From contig NZ_FNIV01000001.1 of the NCBI RefSeq assembly GCF_900104135.1, positions 372,001 through 436,000 on the forward strand: DNA of 64,000 bases, in the 5' to 3' direction. Below are positions 33,032 through 43,901 of the stretch, in pieces (within the stretch, counting starts at the first letter, position 1; every line of letters starts with the position of its first letter). The stretch is from Halomonas shengliensis. GTDB taxonomy: Bacteria > Pseudomonadota > Gammaproteobacteria > Pseudomonadales > Halomonadaceae. The notes beneath the pieces were generated by a model. That model had not been told where the DNA came from and ran no database searches. It saw only the letters and a program-made list of their open reading frames with translations. The translations under genes and the position numbers were made by a program.

Positions 33032-34273
33032 ATGCGCAAGGAACGACTGATCGTGCCGGTGGTGCTGGGCCTGGCGCTCGCCTGGGCGGTGGCTCAGTAT
33101 GCCGCCTCGCTGCTCTTCGAGCGCGAGCTCGCCCGTACCCTGGCCGACCTCGAGGCGCGCGGCGAGCTGGTGGTGGAGCGCGAGGCCGTCGAGCGCGGCT
33201 GGCTCTCCTCCTCGGGTCGGGTGCGCATCGCCCCGCTGCTGGGCGACGCCTGGCAGCTCGCCTTCACCTATGAGGCCCGCCATGGGGTGCTGAGTACCCG
33301 CCTGGAAGGGGAGCTCTCGCCCACCCTGGGGCCGGCCCAGCGGCGGCTGTTCGGCGATGCGCTGCCCTCCCGGGCGCCGCGCTGGCACGCCCGTTACCAG
33401 ACCCTGGGCGGCACCCTGGAGGGCAGCCTGGGCCTGGCGCCCTTCGTGGTGCGCCAGGGCGAGCGCGAGCTCGACTTCCAGGGCGGCCAGGTCACCTTCG
33501 GCGGCGAATACGGCGACTGGTGGCTGCGGGCCCGCCTGCAGCCGCTGCGCCTGACCGACGGTGTCGCCACCCTCGAGGCCGGCCCGGCGAGCCTCGAGAG
33601 CCGCTACGCCTACACCGAGGGCGCCTACCACTTCACCCAGCACGACCTGCTGCGCCTGGAACGCCTGGCCTGGCGCCAGCCCGACCTCGCCCTGGACGGC
33701 AGCGAGCTGCTCTATCGCAGCCGCATGCAGCTCGACGACAGCGAGCTGGTCGTCGACGGCGAGCTCGAGATCGGCCAGGTGCTGGCCGCCGAGCAGGTGC
33801 TGCTCACCGGGCGGGTCGCCGCGACCCTCTCGCGGCTCGATGCCGAGGCCCTGCGCACCCTGCTGCGCCGCCTGCGCGAGGAGGTGATGCGCGTGGGCAG
33901 CGATACCCCCACGCCCCGCGAGCTGATCGCGCGGCTGGAGCCGGAGCTCAAGGCGCTGCTCGCCGACTCGCCGCGCGTCGACGTCACCACGGTGGACCTC
34001 GACAGCCCCATGCTGGGGATCACCGCGCGCGGCGAGGGCACCCTGATCTTCGACCCGCGGCGCCTCGACGAGCTCACGGTGTCGCGGCTCGACGACCCCG
34101 CCGAGCAGGCGCGCTGGCGCAGCCGCCTGGATGGCGACTTCGTGTGGCACCAGGTGCCCACCGTGGTGGCCCTGTGGCTGGGACTGCCGCTGGATACCCG
34201 CGAGCTGGCGATCGACGTGGTGCGCGGCAAGGTGCGCGTCAACGGCCGCCCGCTGCCCCCGCTATGGCGCTGA
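33032..34273 (+). CDS. DUF945/YdgA-like membrane-anchored protein
   Basis: A 413-residue protein with one N-terminal membrane helix (about residues 5-25) and a large periplasmic part of beta-strand repeats, such as LDGSELLYRSRMQLDDSELVVDGELEIG, typical of DUF945 (YdgA) proteins. Their function is unknown; the fold resembles long beta-helical envelope proteins. The ATG at 33032 has a GGGAGG Shine-Dalgarno. It is 47 bases after pgpA and before lon. Confidence 0.75.
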   Translation: MRKERLIVPVVLGLALAWAVAQYAASLLFERELARTLADLEARGELVVEREAVERGWLSSSGRVRIAPLLGDAWQLAFTYEARHGVLSTRLEGELSPTLGPAQRRLFGDALPSRAPRWHARYQTLGGTLEGSLGLAPFVVRQGERELDFQGGQVTFGGEYGDWWLRARLQPLRLTDGVATLEAGPASLESRYAYTEGAYHFTQHDLLRLERLAWRQPDLALDGSELLYRSRMQLDDSELVVDGELEIGQVLAAEQVLLTGRVAATLSRLDAEALRTLLRRLREEVMRVGSDTPTPRELIARLEPELKALLADSPRVDVTTVDLDSPMLGITARGEGTLIFDPRRLDELTVSRLDDPAEQARWRSRLDGDFVWHQVPTVVALWLGLPLDTRELAIDVVRGKVRVNGRPLPPLWR

Positions 34274-34278
34274 TCGGG

Positions 34279-34306
34279 CTTGAACTTTCGTGGCGTCGCC
34301 CGCATT
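34279..34306 (+). promoter_or_regulatory. sigma-32 (RpoH) type heat-shock promoter of lon
   Basis: CTTGAAC (34279-34285), a 13-base spacer, and CCCGCATT (34299-34306) match the sigma-32 consensus CTTGAAA-N13/14-CCCCATNT at nearly every position. The start of transcription would fall near 34313, giving a leader of about 34 bases before the lon ATG at 34347. This is the best promoter match in the window. Confidence 0.8.
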
Positions 34307-34346
34307 CCTAGGGCATCGGCACCCGCCCACAGGACACGGAGACCCC

Positions 34347-36794
34347 ATGAGCGACGACCAGGACCGCCGTCCCGATTCCGACGAGCCCGAGTGGCTCCAC
34401 GACGACCCCGAGAGCGGCGATGCCTTCGCCGAGGATGACCTCGACGGCGAAAGCGGGCATGCCGTGGTACCGGCCCGCGAGGCGCTGCCCGAGCGCATCT
34501 ACCTGCTGCCCATCCACAACCGTCCCTTCTTCCCCGCCCAGGTGCAGCCGCTGGTGATCAACCGCGAGCGCTGGGAGGAGACCATCGAGCGCGTCGCCAA
34601 GACCCCGCACCACACCGTGGGCCTGGCCTTCGTGGGCGAGGCCGCGGTGGAGGGGCTCTCCCACGACGCCTTCCCCGAGATCGGCACCGCGGTGAAGGTG
34701 CACAAGCTCCAGGGGGAGGACAACCAGATCCAGTTCATCGCCCAGGGGCTGCAGCGCTTCCGCATCCAGCGCTGGATCTCCCGGGAGCCACCCTACCTGG
34801 TGGAGGTGAGCTACCCCCGCGAGCCGGTGGACGCCGAGGCGGACGAGGCGCGCGCCTACGCCATGTCGCTGATCAACGGCATCAAGGAGCTGCTGCCGAT
34901 CAACCCGCTCTACGGTGAGGAGCTCAAGCACTACCTCAACCGCTTCAGCCCCCACGAGCCGGGCCCGCTCACCGACTTCGCCGCCGCCATCACCTCGGCC
35001 AAGGGGCACGAGCTGCAGGACGTGCTGGCCACCCTGCCGGTGCTGGCGCGCATGCAGAAGGTGCTGCCGCTGCTGCGCAAGGAGATCGAGGTCGCCCAGC
35101 TGCAGAGCGAGATCAGCGACCAGGTCAACGCCCAGATGCAGGATCGCCAGCGCGAGTTCTTCCTGCGCGAGCAGCTCAAGGTGATCCAGCGCGAGCTCGG
35201 CATCTCCAAGGATGACCGCGAGAACGACGTCGACACCTTCCGCGACCGCCTCGAGGACCTGGTGGTGCCGCCCCGGGTGCTGACCCGCATCGAGGAGGAG
35301 CTCGACAAGCTGGCGGTGCTGGAGACCGGCTCGCCGGAGTACGGCACCACCCGCAACTACCTCGACTGGCTGACCAGCATGCCGTGGGGCGTGCAGAGCC
35401 AGGACCAGCTCGACCTCACCCACGCGCGCCAGGTGCTCGACCGCGACCACGACGGCCTGGCCGACGTCAAGGAGCGCATCATCGAGTTCCTCGCCGAGGG
35501 CACCTTCAAGGGCGACGTGGGCGGCTCCATCGTGCTGCTGGTGGGTCCGCCCGGGGTCGGCAAGACCTCGGTGGGCCGTTCCATCGCCGAGGCGCTGGGT
35601 CGCGAGTTCTACCGCTTCTCGGTGGGCGGCATGCGCGACGAGGCGGAGATCAAGGGCCACCGGCGCACCTACATCGGCGCCATGCCCGGCAAGCTCGCCC
35701 AGGCCCTCAAGGAGGTCGAGGTCGAGAACCCGGTGATCATGCTCGACGAGATCGACAAGATGGGGCAGTCCTTCCAGGGCGACCCCGCCTCGGCGCTGCT
35801 CGAGGTGCTCGACCCGGAGCAGAACGTCGACTTCCTCGATCACTACCTGGACGTGCGCCTGGACCTCTCCAAGGTGCTCTTCGTGTGCACCGCCAACACC
35901 CTGGACTCGATCCCGCCGGCGCTGCTCGACCGCATGGAGCAGATCCGCCTCTCCGGCTACATCGCCGAGGAGAAGATGGCGATCGCCAAGCACCACCTGT
36001 GGCCCAAGCTGCTCAAGCGCGACAACATCCCCAAGAAGCGCATCAACCTCACCGATGCCGCCCTGCGCCAGGTGATCGAGGGCTACGCCCGCGAGGCGGG
36101 GGTGCGCCAGCTCGAGAAGCAGCTGCACCGCATCGTGCGCAAGGCGGCGGTCAGGCTGCTGGAGAACGACCAGCAGTCGGTGAAGGTCTCGGTGAAGAAC
36201 CTCGAGGAGTACCTTGGGGCGCCGCTGTTCCGCAAGGAGCAGGTGCTAAAGGGCGAGGGCGTGGTCACCGGCCTGGCTTGGACCGCCATGGGGGGCGCCA
36301 CCCTGCCCATCGAGGCGGGCAAGGTGCACTCCCTGACCCGCGGCTTCAAGCTCACCGGCAAGCTCGGCGAGGTGATGCAGGAGTCCGCCAACATCGCCTA
36401 CAGCTACGTGCTGGGCCACCTGACCGAGTACGGTGCCGACGCCGACTTCTTCGACTCCGCCTTCGTGCATATGCACGTGCCGGAGGGCGCCACCCCCAAG
36501 GATGGCCCCTCGGCGGGGGTGACCATGACCACGGCGCTGCTGTCGCTGGCCAGGCACCAGGCCATCGACCGCGACCTGGCGATGACCGGCGAGTTGACCC
36601 TCACCGGCCAGGTGCTGCCTGTCGGCGGCATCCGCGAGAAGGTGATCGCCGCCCGGCGCAGTGGCATCTTCGAGGTGATCCTGCCCGATGCCAACCGCCG
36701 CGACTACGACGAGCTGCCCGACCACCTCAAGGAGGGTGTCACCGTGCACTTCGCCAAACGCTACCAGGACGTGGCCAGGGTGGTGTTCGGCTGA
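34347..36794 (+). CDS. lon: ATP-dependent Lon-family protease
   Basis: An 815-residue cytosolic AAA+ protease. After an acidic extension of about 45 residues come the LON substrate domain, coiled coil, AAA domain with Walker A GPPGVGKT from residue 400 and Walker B VIMLDEIDKM, and the S16 protease domain with Ser722 in KDGPSAGV and Lys765 in IREKV, spaced 43 residues as in E. coli. It is not next to clpX or hupB, and the LON start IHNRPFFPAQVQPLV differs from canonical Lon, so it may be a second Lon (AsrA/LonB type). A sigma-32 promoter precedes it. Its stop overlaps thiB. Confidence 0.93.
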   Translation: MSDDQDRRPDSDEPEWLHDDPESGDAFAEDDLDGESGHAVVPAREALPERIYLLPIHNRPFFPAQVQPLVINRERWEETIERVAKTPHHTVGLAFVGEAAVEGLSHDAFPEIGTAVKVHKLQGEDNQIQFIAQGLQRFRIQRWISREPPYLVEVSYPREPVDAEADEARAYAMSLINGIKELLPINPLYGEELKHYLNRFSPHEPGPLTDFAAAITSAKGHELQDVLATLPVLARMQKVLPLLRKEIEVAQLQSEISDQVNAQMQDRQREFFLREQLKVIQRELGISKDDRENDVDTFRDRLEDLVVPPRVLTRIEEELDKLAVLETGSPEYGTTRNYLDWLTSMPWGVQSQDQLDLTHARQVLDRDHDGLADVKERIIEFLAEGTFKGDVGGSIVLLVGPPGVGKTSVGRSIAEALGREFYRFSVGGMRDEAEIKGHRRTYIGAMPGKLAQALKEVEVENPVIMLDEIDKMGQSFQGDPASALLEVLDPEQNVDFLDHYLDVRLDLSKVLFVCTANTLDSIPPALLDRMEQIRLSGYIAEEKMAIAKHHLWPKLLKRDNIPKKRINLTDAALRQVIEGYAREAGVRQLEKQLHRIVRKAAVRLLENDQQSVKVSVKNLEEYLGAPLFRKEQVLKGEGVVTGLAWTAMGGATLPIEAGKVHSLTRGFKLTGKLGEVMQESANIAYSYVLGHLTEYGADADFFDSAFVHMHVPEGATPKDGPSAGVTMTTALLSLARHQAIDRDLAMTGELTLTGQVLPVGGIREKVIAARRSGIFEVILPDANRRDYDELPDHLKEGVTVHFAKRYQDVARVVFG

Positions 36795-37792
36795 TGCAGA
36801 GACTGCTACCACTGGCCCTGGGGCTGGCGGCGGCGGGTGGTGCCGCTGCCGCCGAACGCACCCTGACCGTCTATACCTACGACTCCTTCGTCTCCGAGTG
36901 GGGGCCGGGGCCCGCCATCGAGGCGGCCTTCGAGGCGCGCTGCGGCGATTGCGACCTGCGCTTCGTGGCCCTGGATGGCGGGGTCGATATCCTTCAGCGC
37001 CTGCGCCTGGAAGGAGAGGGCACTGGCGCCGACCTGGTGCTCGGCCTGGACATGAACCTGATGGCCGAGGCCCGCGCCCTCGACCTGCTCGCCCCCCATG
37101 GCGTCGACACGGGTGCGCTCGAGTTGCCCATCGAGTGGGACGACGACACCTTCCTGCCCTACGACTGGGGCCACTTCGCCTTCGTCTACGACCGCGAGCA
37201 GCTGGAGGAACCGCCGGGCAGCTTCGCCGAGCTCCTCGAGGCGCCGGAGGACGTCAAGGTGATCCTCCAGGACCCGCGCACCAGCGTCACCGGCCAGGGG
37301 CTGCTGCTGTGGATCAAGCACGTCTATGGCGACGCGGCGCCCGAGGCCTGGGAGCGCCTCAACGAGCGGGTGCTCACCGTCACCAACGGCTGGAGCCAGG
37401 CCTACTTCTCGCTGTTCATGAACGGCGAGGCGCCCATGGTGCTGTCGTATGCCACCTCGCCGGCCTACCACATGGCGGTGGAGGAGACCGACCGCTACCA
37501 GGCCGCCGAGTTCGCCGAGGGACACTACCTGCAGGTGGAGACCGCGGCCATGCTTGCCAGCAGCGAAGAGCCGGCGCTCGCGCGCGACTTCCTGGCGTTC
37601 ATGCTGACGCCGGACTTCCAGCGCCATATCCCGCTGGGCAACGTGATGAACCCGGCCATCGACCTGGGTGACGAGCTGCCCGCGGTGTTCGAGCGGCTGA
37701 TCGACCCTGAGAGCCTGACGTTCACCCCCGAGGAGGTGCGCGACCATCGCCGCGCCTGGATCCGTGAGTGGCTGAACGCCGCGGCGCGCTGA
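36794..37792 (+). CDS. thiB: thiamine ABC transporter, periplasmic binding protein
   Basis: A 332-residue periplasmic receptor for thiamine and its phosphates with a signal peptide to about residue 20. TVYTYDSFVSEWGPGPAIEAAFEARC near the N-terminus, GADLVLGLDMNL and YDWGHFAFVYD match ThiB closely. The ATG shares a base with the lon stop (TGATG), so it is translationally coupled to a heat-shock protease. No TPP riboswitch is seen before it, unlike many thiBPQ operons. Confidence 0.92.
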   Translation: MQRLLPLALGLAAAGGAAAAERTLTVYTYDSFVSEWGPGPAIEAAFEARCGDCDLRFVALDGGVDILQRLRLEGEGTGADLVLGLDMNLMAEARALDLLAPHGVDTGALELPIEWDDDTFLPYDWGHFAFVYDREQLEEPPGSFAELLEAPEDVKVILQDPRTSVTGQGLLLWIKHVYGDAAPEAWERLNERVLTVTNGWSQAYFSLFMNGEAPMVLSYATSPAYHMAVEETDRYQAAEFAEGHYLQVETAAMLASSEEPALARDFLAFMLTPDFQRHIPLGNVMNPAIDLGDELPAVFERLIDPESLTFTPEEVRDHRRAWIREWLNAAAR

Positions 37793-39426
37793 CGCCGCCG
37801 CGCTGGGCACGCCCCTCGCCGTGGCCGCCGGGGTTGGGGCTCGCCGCCCTGGCGCTGGTGGCGGGGCTGGGGTTCGGCAGCCTTGGGGCGCTGCTGTGGC
37901 AGGCCCGCGAGCTGCATCCGGCTATGCTGTGGCAGGAGCCATGGCTCGCCGCCATCCTGCGCTTCACCCTCTGGCAGGCGACCCTCTCCACGCTGCTGGC
38001 CGTGGGGCTCGCCGTGCCGGTGGCGCTGGCCCTGGCGCGGCGCCCCGCCTTCCCTGGCCGGGCCCTGCTGCTGCGCGCCATGGAGCTCTCGCTGGTGCTG
38101 CCCACGCTGATCGGCCTGTTCGGACTAGTGGCGGTGCACGGCCGGCGTGGCTGGGCGGCACCGATGTGGGAGTGGCTGTTCGGCCTCGAGGCCGGTTACC
38201 TCTACGGCCTCTCCGGCATCGTGCTTGCCCATGTGTTCTACAACCTGCCGCTCGCCGCGCGGCTGATGCTGCAGGCGCTGGAGACGGCGCCGGCGGCCCA
38301 CTGGCGCCTGGCCGCCCAGCTGGGGCTCACCCGCGGGGCCATCTGGCGCACCCTGGAGTGGCCGCGCCTGGCGCCGCTGCTGCCGCGGCTGGCGGCGCTG
38401 GTCTTCACCCTCTGCTTCACCAGCTTCGCCATCGTCATGACCCTGGGCGGCGGGCCGCGCAGCTCCACCCTGGAGGTGGCGATCTACCAGGCGCTCAAGT
38501 TCGACCACGACCTGGCGCTTGCCGCGCTGCTGGCGCTGACCCAGCTGACCATCTGCCTGGCGCTGTGGGGGCTGGCGCTCTCCCGGGGCGGGGCGCCCTC
38601 GCTGATGGTGGGCAGCGTGCGCCTGCCGAGCCTGGGACGCTGGCGCCGCCGCGACGCCGCGGGGTCCTCGCGCTGGATGGACGCCGCCTGGCTGCTAGCC
38701 CTGGTGGCGCTGCTGGCCCCGCCGCTGGTGGCCATCGTGGTCGCCGGCCTGGGTGGGCTCGCCGAGCTGCCGCGGGCGTCGAGCCTGTGGCCGGCGGCGG
38801 TGAGGAGCCTGGTGATGGCGCTGGGGGCCGGGTTCGGCGCGCTGGCCCTGGCGCTCGCCCTGCTGGCCGGCAGCCGCTGGCTGCGCCGCCGCGGACGCGG
38901 GGGCCTGGGCCTGGTGATGGAAGGCGGCGGCCAGCTGATCCTGGTGGTGCCGGCGCTGGTGCTGGGAACCGGGCTCTTCCTGCTGCTGCGCCCCACCCTG
39001 GGCAGCGGCTGGGAGGGCTATGGGCTGGTGGTGCTGGTCAATGCTTTCATGGCGCTGCCCTTCGCCATGCAGGTGCTGCGCGGGGCGCTGCCGGGGCTCT
39101 CTGCCCCCGAGGCGCGCCTGGCCGACCAGCTGGGGGTGCGCGGGGCGCCGCGGCTGCGCTGGCTCACCTGGCCGCGCCTGCGTCGCCCGCTGGCCCTGGC
39201 GCTGGCCTATGCCATGACCCTGTCGCTGGGTGACTTCAGCGTCATTGCCCTGTTCGGCAGCCCCTCGGCGCCGACCCTGCCGATGCTGCTCTACCAGCAG
39301 CTGGGCGGTTACCGCTGGCAGGGGGCGGCGGCCACCGCCCTGCTGCTGCTGGTGCTGGTGACCCTGACCTTCGCCGTGCTGGGTGGCCTGACCCGGCGCC
39401 CGCCGCGCCCACGCTGGAGGCCCTGA
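37768..39426 (+). CDS. thiP: thiamine ABC transporter, permease
   Basis: A 552-residue inner-membrane protein with two permease halves and about 12 helices. Each half has an ABC-coupling EAA-type loop: HWRLAAQLGLTRGAIWRTLEWPRL in the first and EARLADQLGVRGAPRLRWLTWPRL in the second. It starts at GTG within the thiB end, a 25-base overlap; no later in-frame ATG gives a full first helix. It works with ThiB and ThiQ to import thiamine. Confidence 0.92.
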   Translation: MAERRGALTPPRWARPSPWPPGLGLAALALVAGLGFGSLGALLWQARELHPAMLWQEPWLAAILRFTLWQATLSTLLAVGLAVPVALALARRPAFPGRALLLRAMELSLVLPTLIGLFGLVAVHGRRGWAAPMWEWLFGLEAGYLYGLSGIVLAHVFYNLPLAARLMLQALETAPAAHWRLAAQLGLTRGAIWRTLEWPRLAPLLPRLAALVFTLCFTSFAIVMTLGGGPRSSTLEVAIYQALKFDHDLALAALLALTQLTICLALWGLALSRGGAPSLMVGSVRLPSLGRWRRRDAAGSSRWMDAAWLLALVALLAPPLVAIVVAGLGGLAELPRASSLWPAAVRSLVMALGAGFGALALALALLAGSRWLRRRGRGGLGLVMEGGGQLILVVPALVLGTGLFLLLRPTLGSGWEGYGLVVLVNAFMALPFAMQVLRGALPGLSAPEARLADQLGVRGAPRLRWLTWPRLRRPLALALAYAMTLSLGDFSVIALFGSPSAPTLPMLLYQQLGGYRWQGAAATALLLLVLVTLTFAVLGGLTRRPPRPRWRP

Positions 39427-39427
39427 A

Positions 39428-40081
<654 letters not shown>

Positions 40082-40177
40082 GCCACTGGCCTGACGGCCG
40101 GGCGCGTGCCAGAATCGTCGGCTGACCTGGACACCGAGCCGCCGGCACAGGCGGCCGCACGCGAAGAAGAGGACACC

Positions 40178-42022
40178 ATGCCCGAGTACCGTTCCCGCAC
40201 CACCACCGCCGGCCGCAACATGGCTGGCGCCCGCGCCCTGTGGCGCGCCACCGGCATGAAGGATGACGACTTCCACAAGCCGATCATCGCCGTGGCCAAC
40301 TCCTTCACCCAGTTCGTGCCGGGACACGTGCACCTGAAGGACATGGGGCAGCTGGTGGCCCGCGAGATCGAGAAGGCCGGCGGGGTGGCCAAGGAGTTCA
40401 ACACCATCGCCGTGGACGACGGCATCGCCATGGGCCACGACGGCATGCTCTACTCGCTGCCCAGCCGCGACCTGATCGCCGACAGCGTCGAGTACATGGT
40501 CAACGCCCACTGCGCCGATGCCCTGGTGTGCATCTCCAATTGCGACAAGATCACCCCCGGGATGCTCAACGCCGCCATGCGCCTGAACATCCCGGTGATC
40601 TTCGTCTCCGGTGGCCCCATGGAGGCGGGCAAGACCAAGCTGCTCGACCACAACATCGACCTGATCGATGCCATGATCTACGCCGCCGACGACCAGTACA
40701 GCGACGAGCAGATCGAGGAGATCGAGCGCAGCGCCTGCCCCACCTGCGGCAGCTGCTCGGGCATGTTCACCGCCAACTCCATGAACTGCCTGATGGAGGC
40801 CCTGGGCCTGGCGCTGCCCGGCAACGGCACCGTGCTGGCGACCCACGCCGACCGCCGCCGGCTGTTCGAGGAGGCCGGCCATCGCATCGTCGAGCTGGCC
40901 AAGCGCTATTACGAGGGTGACGAGGCGCACCTGCTGCCCCGGGCCATCGGCTCCAAGGCGGCGTTCAGGAATGCTATGACCCTGGATATCGCCATGGGCG
41001 GCTCCACCAATACCATCCTGCACCTGCTGGCCGCCGCCCAGGAGGGCGGGGTGGACTTCACCATGGCCGACATCGACCGCCTGTCGCGGGAGGTGCCGCA
41101 GCTCTGCAAGCTGGCGCCCAACACCCAGCAGTACCATATCGAGGACTGCCACCGCGCCGGCGGCATCATGGCGATCCTCGGCGAGCTGGACCGCGCCGGT
41201 GTTCTCGATACCCGCGTGCCCACCGTCTACGGCGACACCCTGAAGGCGGCGCTGGAGGAGTGGGACATCATGCGCAACCCCAGCCCCGAGGTGGTGGAGT
41301 TCTACAAGGCCGGCCCCGGCGGCATCCCCACCCAGACCGCCTTCTCCCAGGCCGCGCGCTGGCCGAGCCTCGATGGCGATCGTGCCAACGGCTGCATCCG
41401 TGACCTCGAGCACGCCTTCTCCCGCGAGGGCGGCCTGGCCGTGCTGTTCGGCAACATCGCCGAGGATGGCTGCGTGGTGAAGACCGCCGGCGTCGACGAG
41501 TCGATCCTGGTCTTCGAGGGCCCGGCCCACGTGGTGGAGTCCCAGGACCAGGCGGTGGAGCATATCCTCGGCGGCCAGGTGAAGGAGGGCGATGTCGTCG
41601 TCATCCGCTACGAGGGGCCCAAGGGCGGCCCCGGCATGCAGGAGATGCTCTACCCGACCTCGTATCTCAAGTCCAAGGGGCTGGGCAAGGCGTGCGCGCT
41701 GCTCACCGACGGCCGCTTCTCCGGCGGCACCTCGGGGCTCTCCATCGGCCACGCCTCGCCGGAGGCCGCCGCCGGCGGCGCCATCGGCCTGGTGGAGCAG
41801 GGCGACATCATCGAGATCGACATCCCCAACCGCGCCATCAACGTCAGGCTCTCCGCCGAGGAGCTGGCCGAGCGCCGCGCGGCGGAGGAGGCCAAGGGCG
41901 CCGATGCCTGGAAGCCCAGCATCCAGCGTGACCGCAGGGTCTCCGCGGCGCTCAAGGCCTATGCGCTGCTCGCCACCTCCGCCGACAAGGGCGCGGTGCG
42001 CGACCTCACCAAGCTCGACTGA
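40178..42022 (+). CDS. ilvD: dihydroxy-acid dehydratase
   Basis: A 614-residue iron-sulfur enzyme that dehydrates dihydroxy acids in isoleucine and valine synthesis. Cluster Cys motifs [12 protein letters not shown] and [11 protein letters not shown] are intact, as are [13 protein letters not shown] and [21 protein letters not shown]. The start at 40178 ([21 protein letters not shown]) matches other IlvD proteins; an upstream open frame is ignored. It is monocistronic by position, with a hairpin after it. Confidence 0.97.
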   Translation: MPEYRSRTTTAGRNMAGARALWRATGMKDDDFHKPIIAVANSFTQFVPGHVHLKDMGQLVAREIEKAGGVAKEFNTIAVDDGIAMGHDGMLYSLPSRDLIADSVEYMVNAHCADALVCISNCDKITPGMLNAAMRLNIPVIFVSGGPMEAGKTKLLDHNIDLIDAMIYAADDQYSDEQIEEIERSACPTCGSCSGMFTANSMNCLMEALGLALPGNGTVLATHADRRRLFEEAGHRIVELAKRYYEGDEAHLLPRAIGSKAAFRNAMTLDIAMGGSTNTILHLLAAAQEGGVDFTMADIDRLSREVPQLCKLAPNTQQYHIEDCHRAGGIMAILGELDRAGVLDTRVPTVYGDTLKAALEEWDIMRNPSPEVVEFYKAGPGGIPTQTAFSQAARWPSLDGDRANGCIRDLEHAFSREGGLAVLFGNIAEDGCVVKTAGVDESILVFEGPAHVVESQDQAVEHILGGQVKEGDVVVIRYEGPKGGPGMQEMLYPTSYLKSKGLGKACALLTDGRFSGGTSGLSIGHASPEAAAGGAIGLVEQGDIIEIDIPNRAINVRLSAEELAERRAAEEAKGADAWKPSIQRDRRVSAALKAYALLATSADKGAVRDLTKLD

Positions 42023-42034
42023 TCCACTCGTCCC

Positions 42035-42060
42035 CCGCGCCCCGGTCTGCCGGGGCGCGG
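42035..42060 (+). terminator. hairpin after ilvD
   Basis: A perfect 11-bp stem, 42035-42045 with 42050-42060, closes a TCTG loop 12 bases after the ilvD stop. There is no T-tract beyond CGTCTC, so termination may be incomplete and the next gene may be partly co-transcribed. Confidence 0.6.
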
Positions 42061-42079
42061 CGTCTCAAGGAAAGCCGCG

Positions 42080-43165
42080 ATGCGAACCCATACCCTGAGC
42101 GTCGGCCTGATAGGCTACGGCCTGGCCGGCCAGGTGTTCCACGCCCCGCTGATCCAGGCCGCCAACGGCATGGAGCTCACCGCCGTGGTGTGCAGCGATG
42201 CCGAGCGGGTCCACGTTGACCTGCCGGACGTCGCGGTGCTGCCCAAGGCGGCGGCGCTGCTGGCCCGGCGCGATATCGACCTGGTGGCCATCGCCACCCC
42301 CAACGAGACCCACTTCCCGCTGGCCAAGGCGGCGCTCGCCGCGGGCAAGCACGTGGTGGTGGACAAGCCCTTCACCCTGACCCTCTCCGAGGCGCGGCTG
42401 CTGCGCGCCCAGGCGGAAGAGGAGGAGCTCACCCTGAGCGTCTTCCACAACCGCCGCTGGGACAGCGACTTCCTGACCCTCAGGGCGCTGCTCGAGGCGG
42501 GCACCCTGGGGCGGGTGGTGTCGCTGGAGTCGCGCTTCGACCGCTTCCGGCCCGAGGTGAGCGACCGCTGGCGTGACCACCATCGCCCCGGGGCGGGTAT
42601 CTGGTACGACCTCGGCCCGCACCTGCTCGACCAAGCCCGGGAGCTCTTCGGCATGCCGCGGGCGATCCTGCTGGAGCTCGCCACGGTGCGCGACGGCGCC
42701 GAGGTGGATGACGACTTCCTCTGCCTGCTGGAGTACGACGGCGCGCGGGTCAGCCTGCAGGCGGGCTCGCTGGTGGCCGACCCCACCCCGCGCTTCCGCG
42801 TCCACGGCACCCGCGGCAGCTACGTCAAGTACGGCCTCGACCCCCAGGAGGCGCGCCTCAAGCAGGCTCGGGCACTGGTCGAGGGAATGGGCGATGACCC
42901 CGCGCCGGGGCAGCTGACCCTGGCCGAGGCCCCCGGGGCCGAGCCGGTGACCCGGGCGCATACTGGCGAGCCCGGCGACTACGGCGCCTTCTACGCCGGG
43001 GTGGCGGAGATGTTGCTCCAGGGTGGGCCGGCGCCGGTGGCCCTCGAGGGTGCCATGGAGACCATGGAGCTGCTCGAGGCGGGGCTCGACAGCTACCGCC
43101 AGGCGCGCTGGGTGCGGCTCAAGGAGGGCAACGGCGTGCTGCGCCAGCGGCTGCATCGCCGCTGA
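42080..43165 (+). CDS. Gfo/Idh/MocA-family NAD(P)-dependent oxidoreductase
   Basis: A 361-residue cytoplasmic oxidoreductase. The Rossmann start is VGLIGYGLAGQVFHAPLI, and EKP-type sugar motif appears as HVVVDKPFTLTLSEA; the C-terminal half has the family strand pattern with WYDLGPHLLDQARELFG carrying the usual Asp/His pair. It resembles the YdgJ/YhhX branch, whose substrates are sugars or inositols. No neighbour fixes its substrate. It is 57 bases after ilvD. Confidence 0.85.
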   Translation: MRTHTLSVGLIGYGLAGQVFHAPLIQAANGMELTAVVCSDAERVHVDLPDVAVLPKAAALLARRDIDLVAIATPNETHFPLAKAALAAGKHVVVDKPFTLTLSEARLLRAQAEEEELTLSVFHNRRWDSDFLTLRALLEAGTLGRVVSLESRFDRFRPEVSDRWRDHHRPGAGIWYDLGPHLLDQARELFGMPRAILLELATVRDGAEVDDDFLCLLEYDGARVSLQAGSLVADPTPRFRVHGTRGSYVKYGLDPQEARLKQARALVEGMGDDPAPGQLTLAEAPGAEPVTRAHTGEPGDYGAFYAGVAEMLLQGGPAPVALEGAMETMELLEAGLDSYRQARWVRLKEGNGVLRQRLHRR

Positions 43166-43234
43166 GCCCCCGGGTCGCGGCCTGGTTCCCGGGGGGAATG
43201 GCGAGGCTGACCCCGGAGTGAGGGTGACGCAGCG

Positions 43235-43819
43235 CTACCAGCGCAGCGGCCCCTCCGCCTCGCGCTCTAGCAGCTTGTCCCGGGCGATGAACAGGGCGGC
43301 GATGGCGCGCGCCTCGTGGAAGTCCTCCCGGGCGAGCAGGGCGGGCAGCTCGAACAGCGCATGGGTCTCGACGATCAGCGGCTCGGGCTCGTCGCCCGGC
43401 AGGCGCTTGGGGTAGAGGTCGGTGGCCAGCAGCACCTGCATGCGGTGGCGCATGTAGTTGGGCGCCAGCGACAGCTCCACCAGCGGCTCGATGCTGTGGG
43501 CCCCGAAGCCGCACTCCTCCATCAGCTCGCGGTTGGCCGCGGTGATGATGTCTTCGCCGGGGTCCACCAGCCCCTTGGGCAGGGTCAGCACATAGTCCTC
43601 GAAGCCGGCGGCGTACTCGCGGATCAGCAGCACATGCTCGGGGTCGGGCATCGCCACGATCATCACCGCACCGCTGTCGCTGCCGGTGAGGCGCTCGAAG
43701 GTGCGTTCGGCGCCGTTGGAGAAGCGCAGGTCGAGGGACTCGACGTGGAACAGGCGGCTCTTCGCCACCGAGCGGCGGTCGAGGATGGCGGGTTTCTGCG
43801 GCCAGTCGGGCGGGGTCAT
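43235..43819 (-). CDS. nudE: ADP-compounds hydrolase NudE
   Basis: A 194-residue Nudix hydrolase that splits ADP-ribose, NADH and diadenosine compounds. The Nudix box is complete: GLVDPGEDIITAANRELMEECGF. The start MTPPDWPQKPAILDRRSVAKSRLF and the end fit NudE. It is divergent from yrfG, the arrangement also seen in E. coli near hslR. Confidence 0.93.
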   Translation of the reverse strand: MTPPDWPQKPAILDRRSVAKSRLFHVESLDLRFSNGAERTFERLTGSDSGAVMIVAMPDPEHVLLIREYAAGFEDYVLTLPKGLVDPGEDIITAANRELMEECGFGAHSIEPLVELSLAPNYMRHRMQVLLATDLYPKRLPGDEPEPLIVETHALFELPALLAREDFHEARAIAALFIARDKLLEREAEGPLRW

Positions 43820-43901
43820 GGCGGCTCCGTGTCGGGGGTTCGTGGTGTCGGGAAGCGCCTGCTACCATAGCACCTCCCGCAAGCCACGACCCGGAACCCG
43901 C

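Noticed and set aside
36700..36800. TPP riboswitch before thiB
   Set aside because: There is no CTGAGA-type core, and the region is lon coding sequence overlapping thiB.
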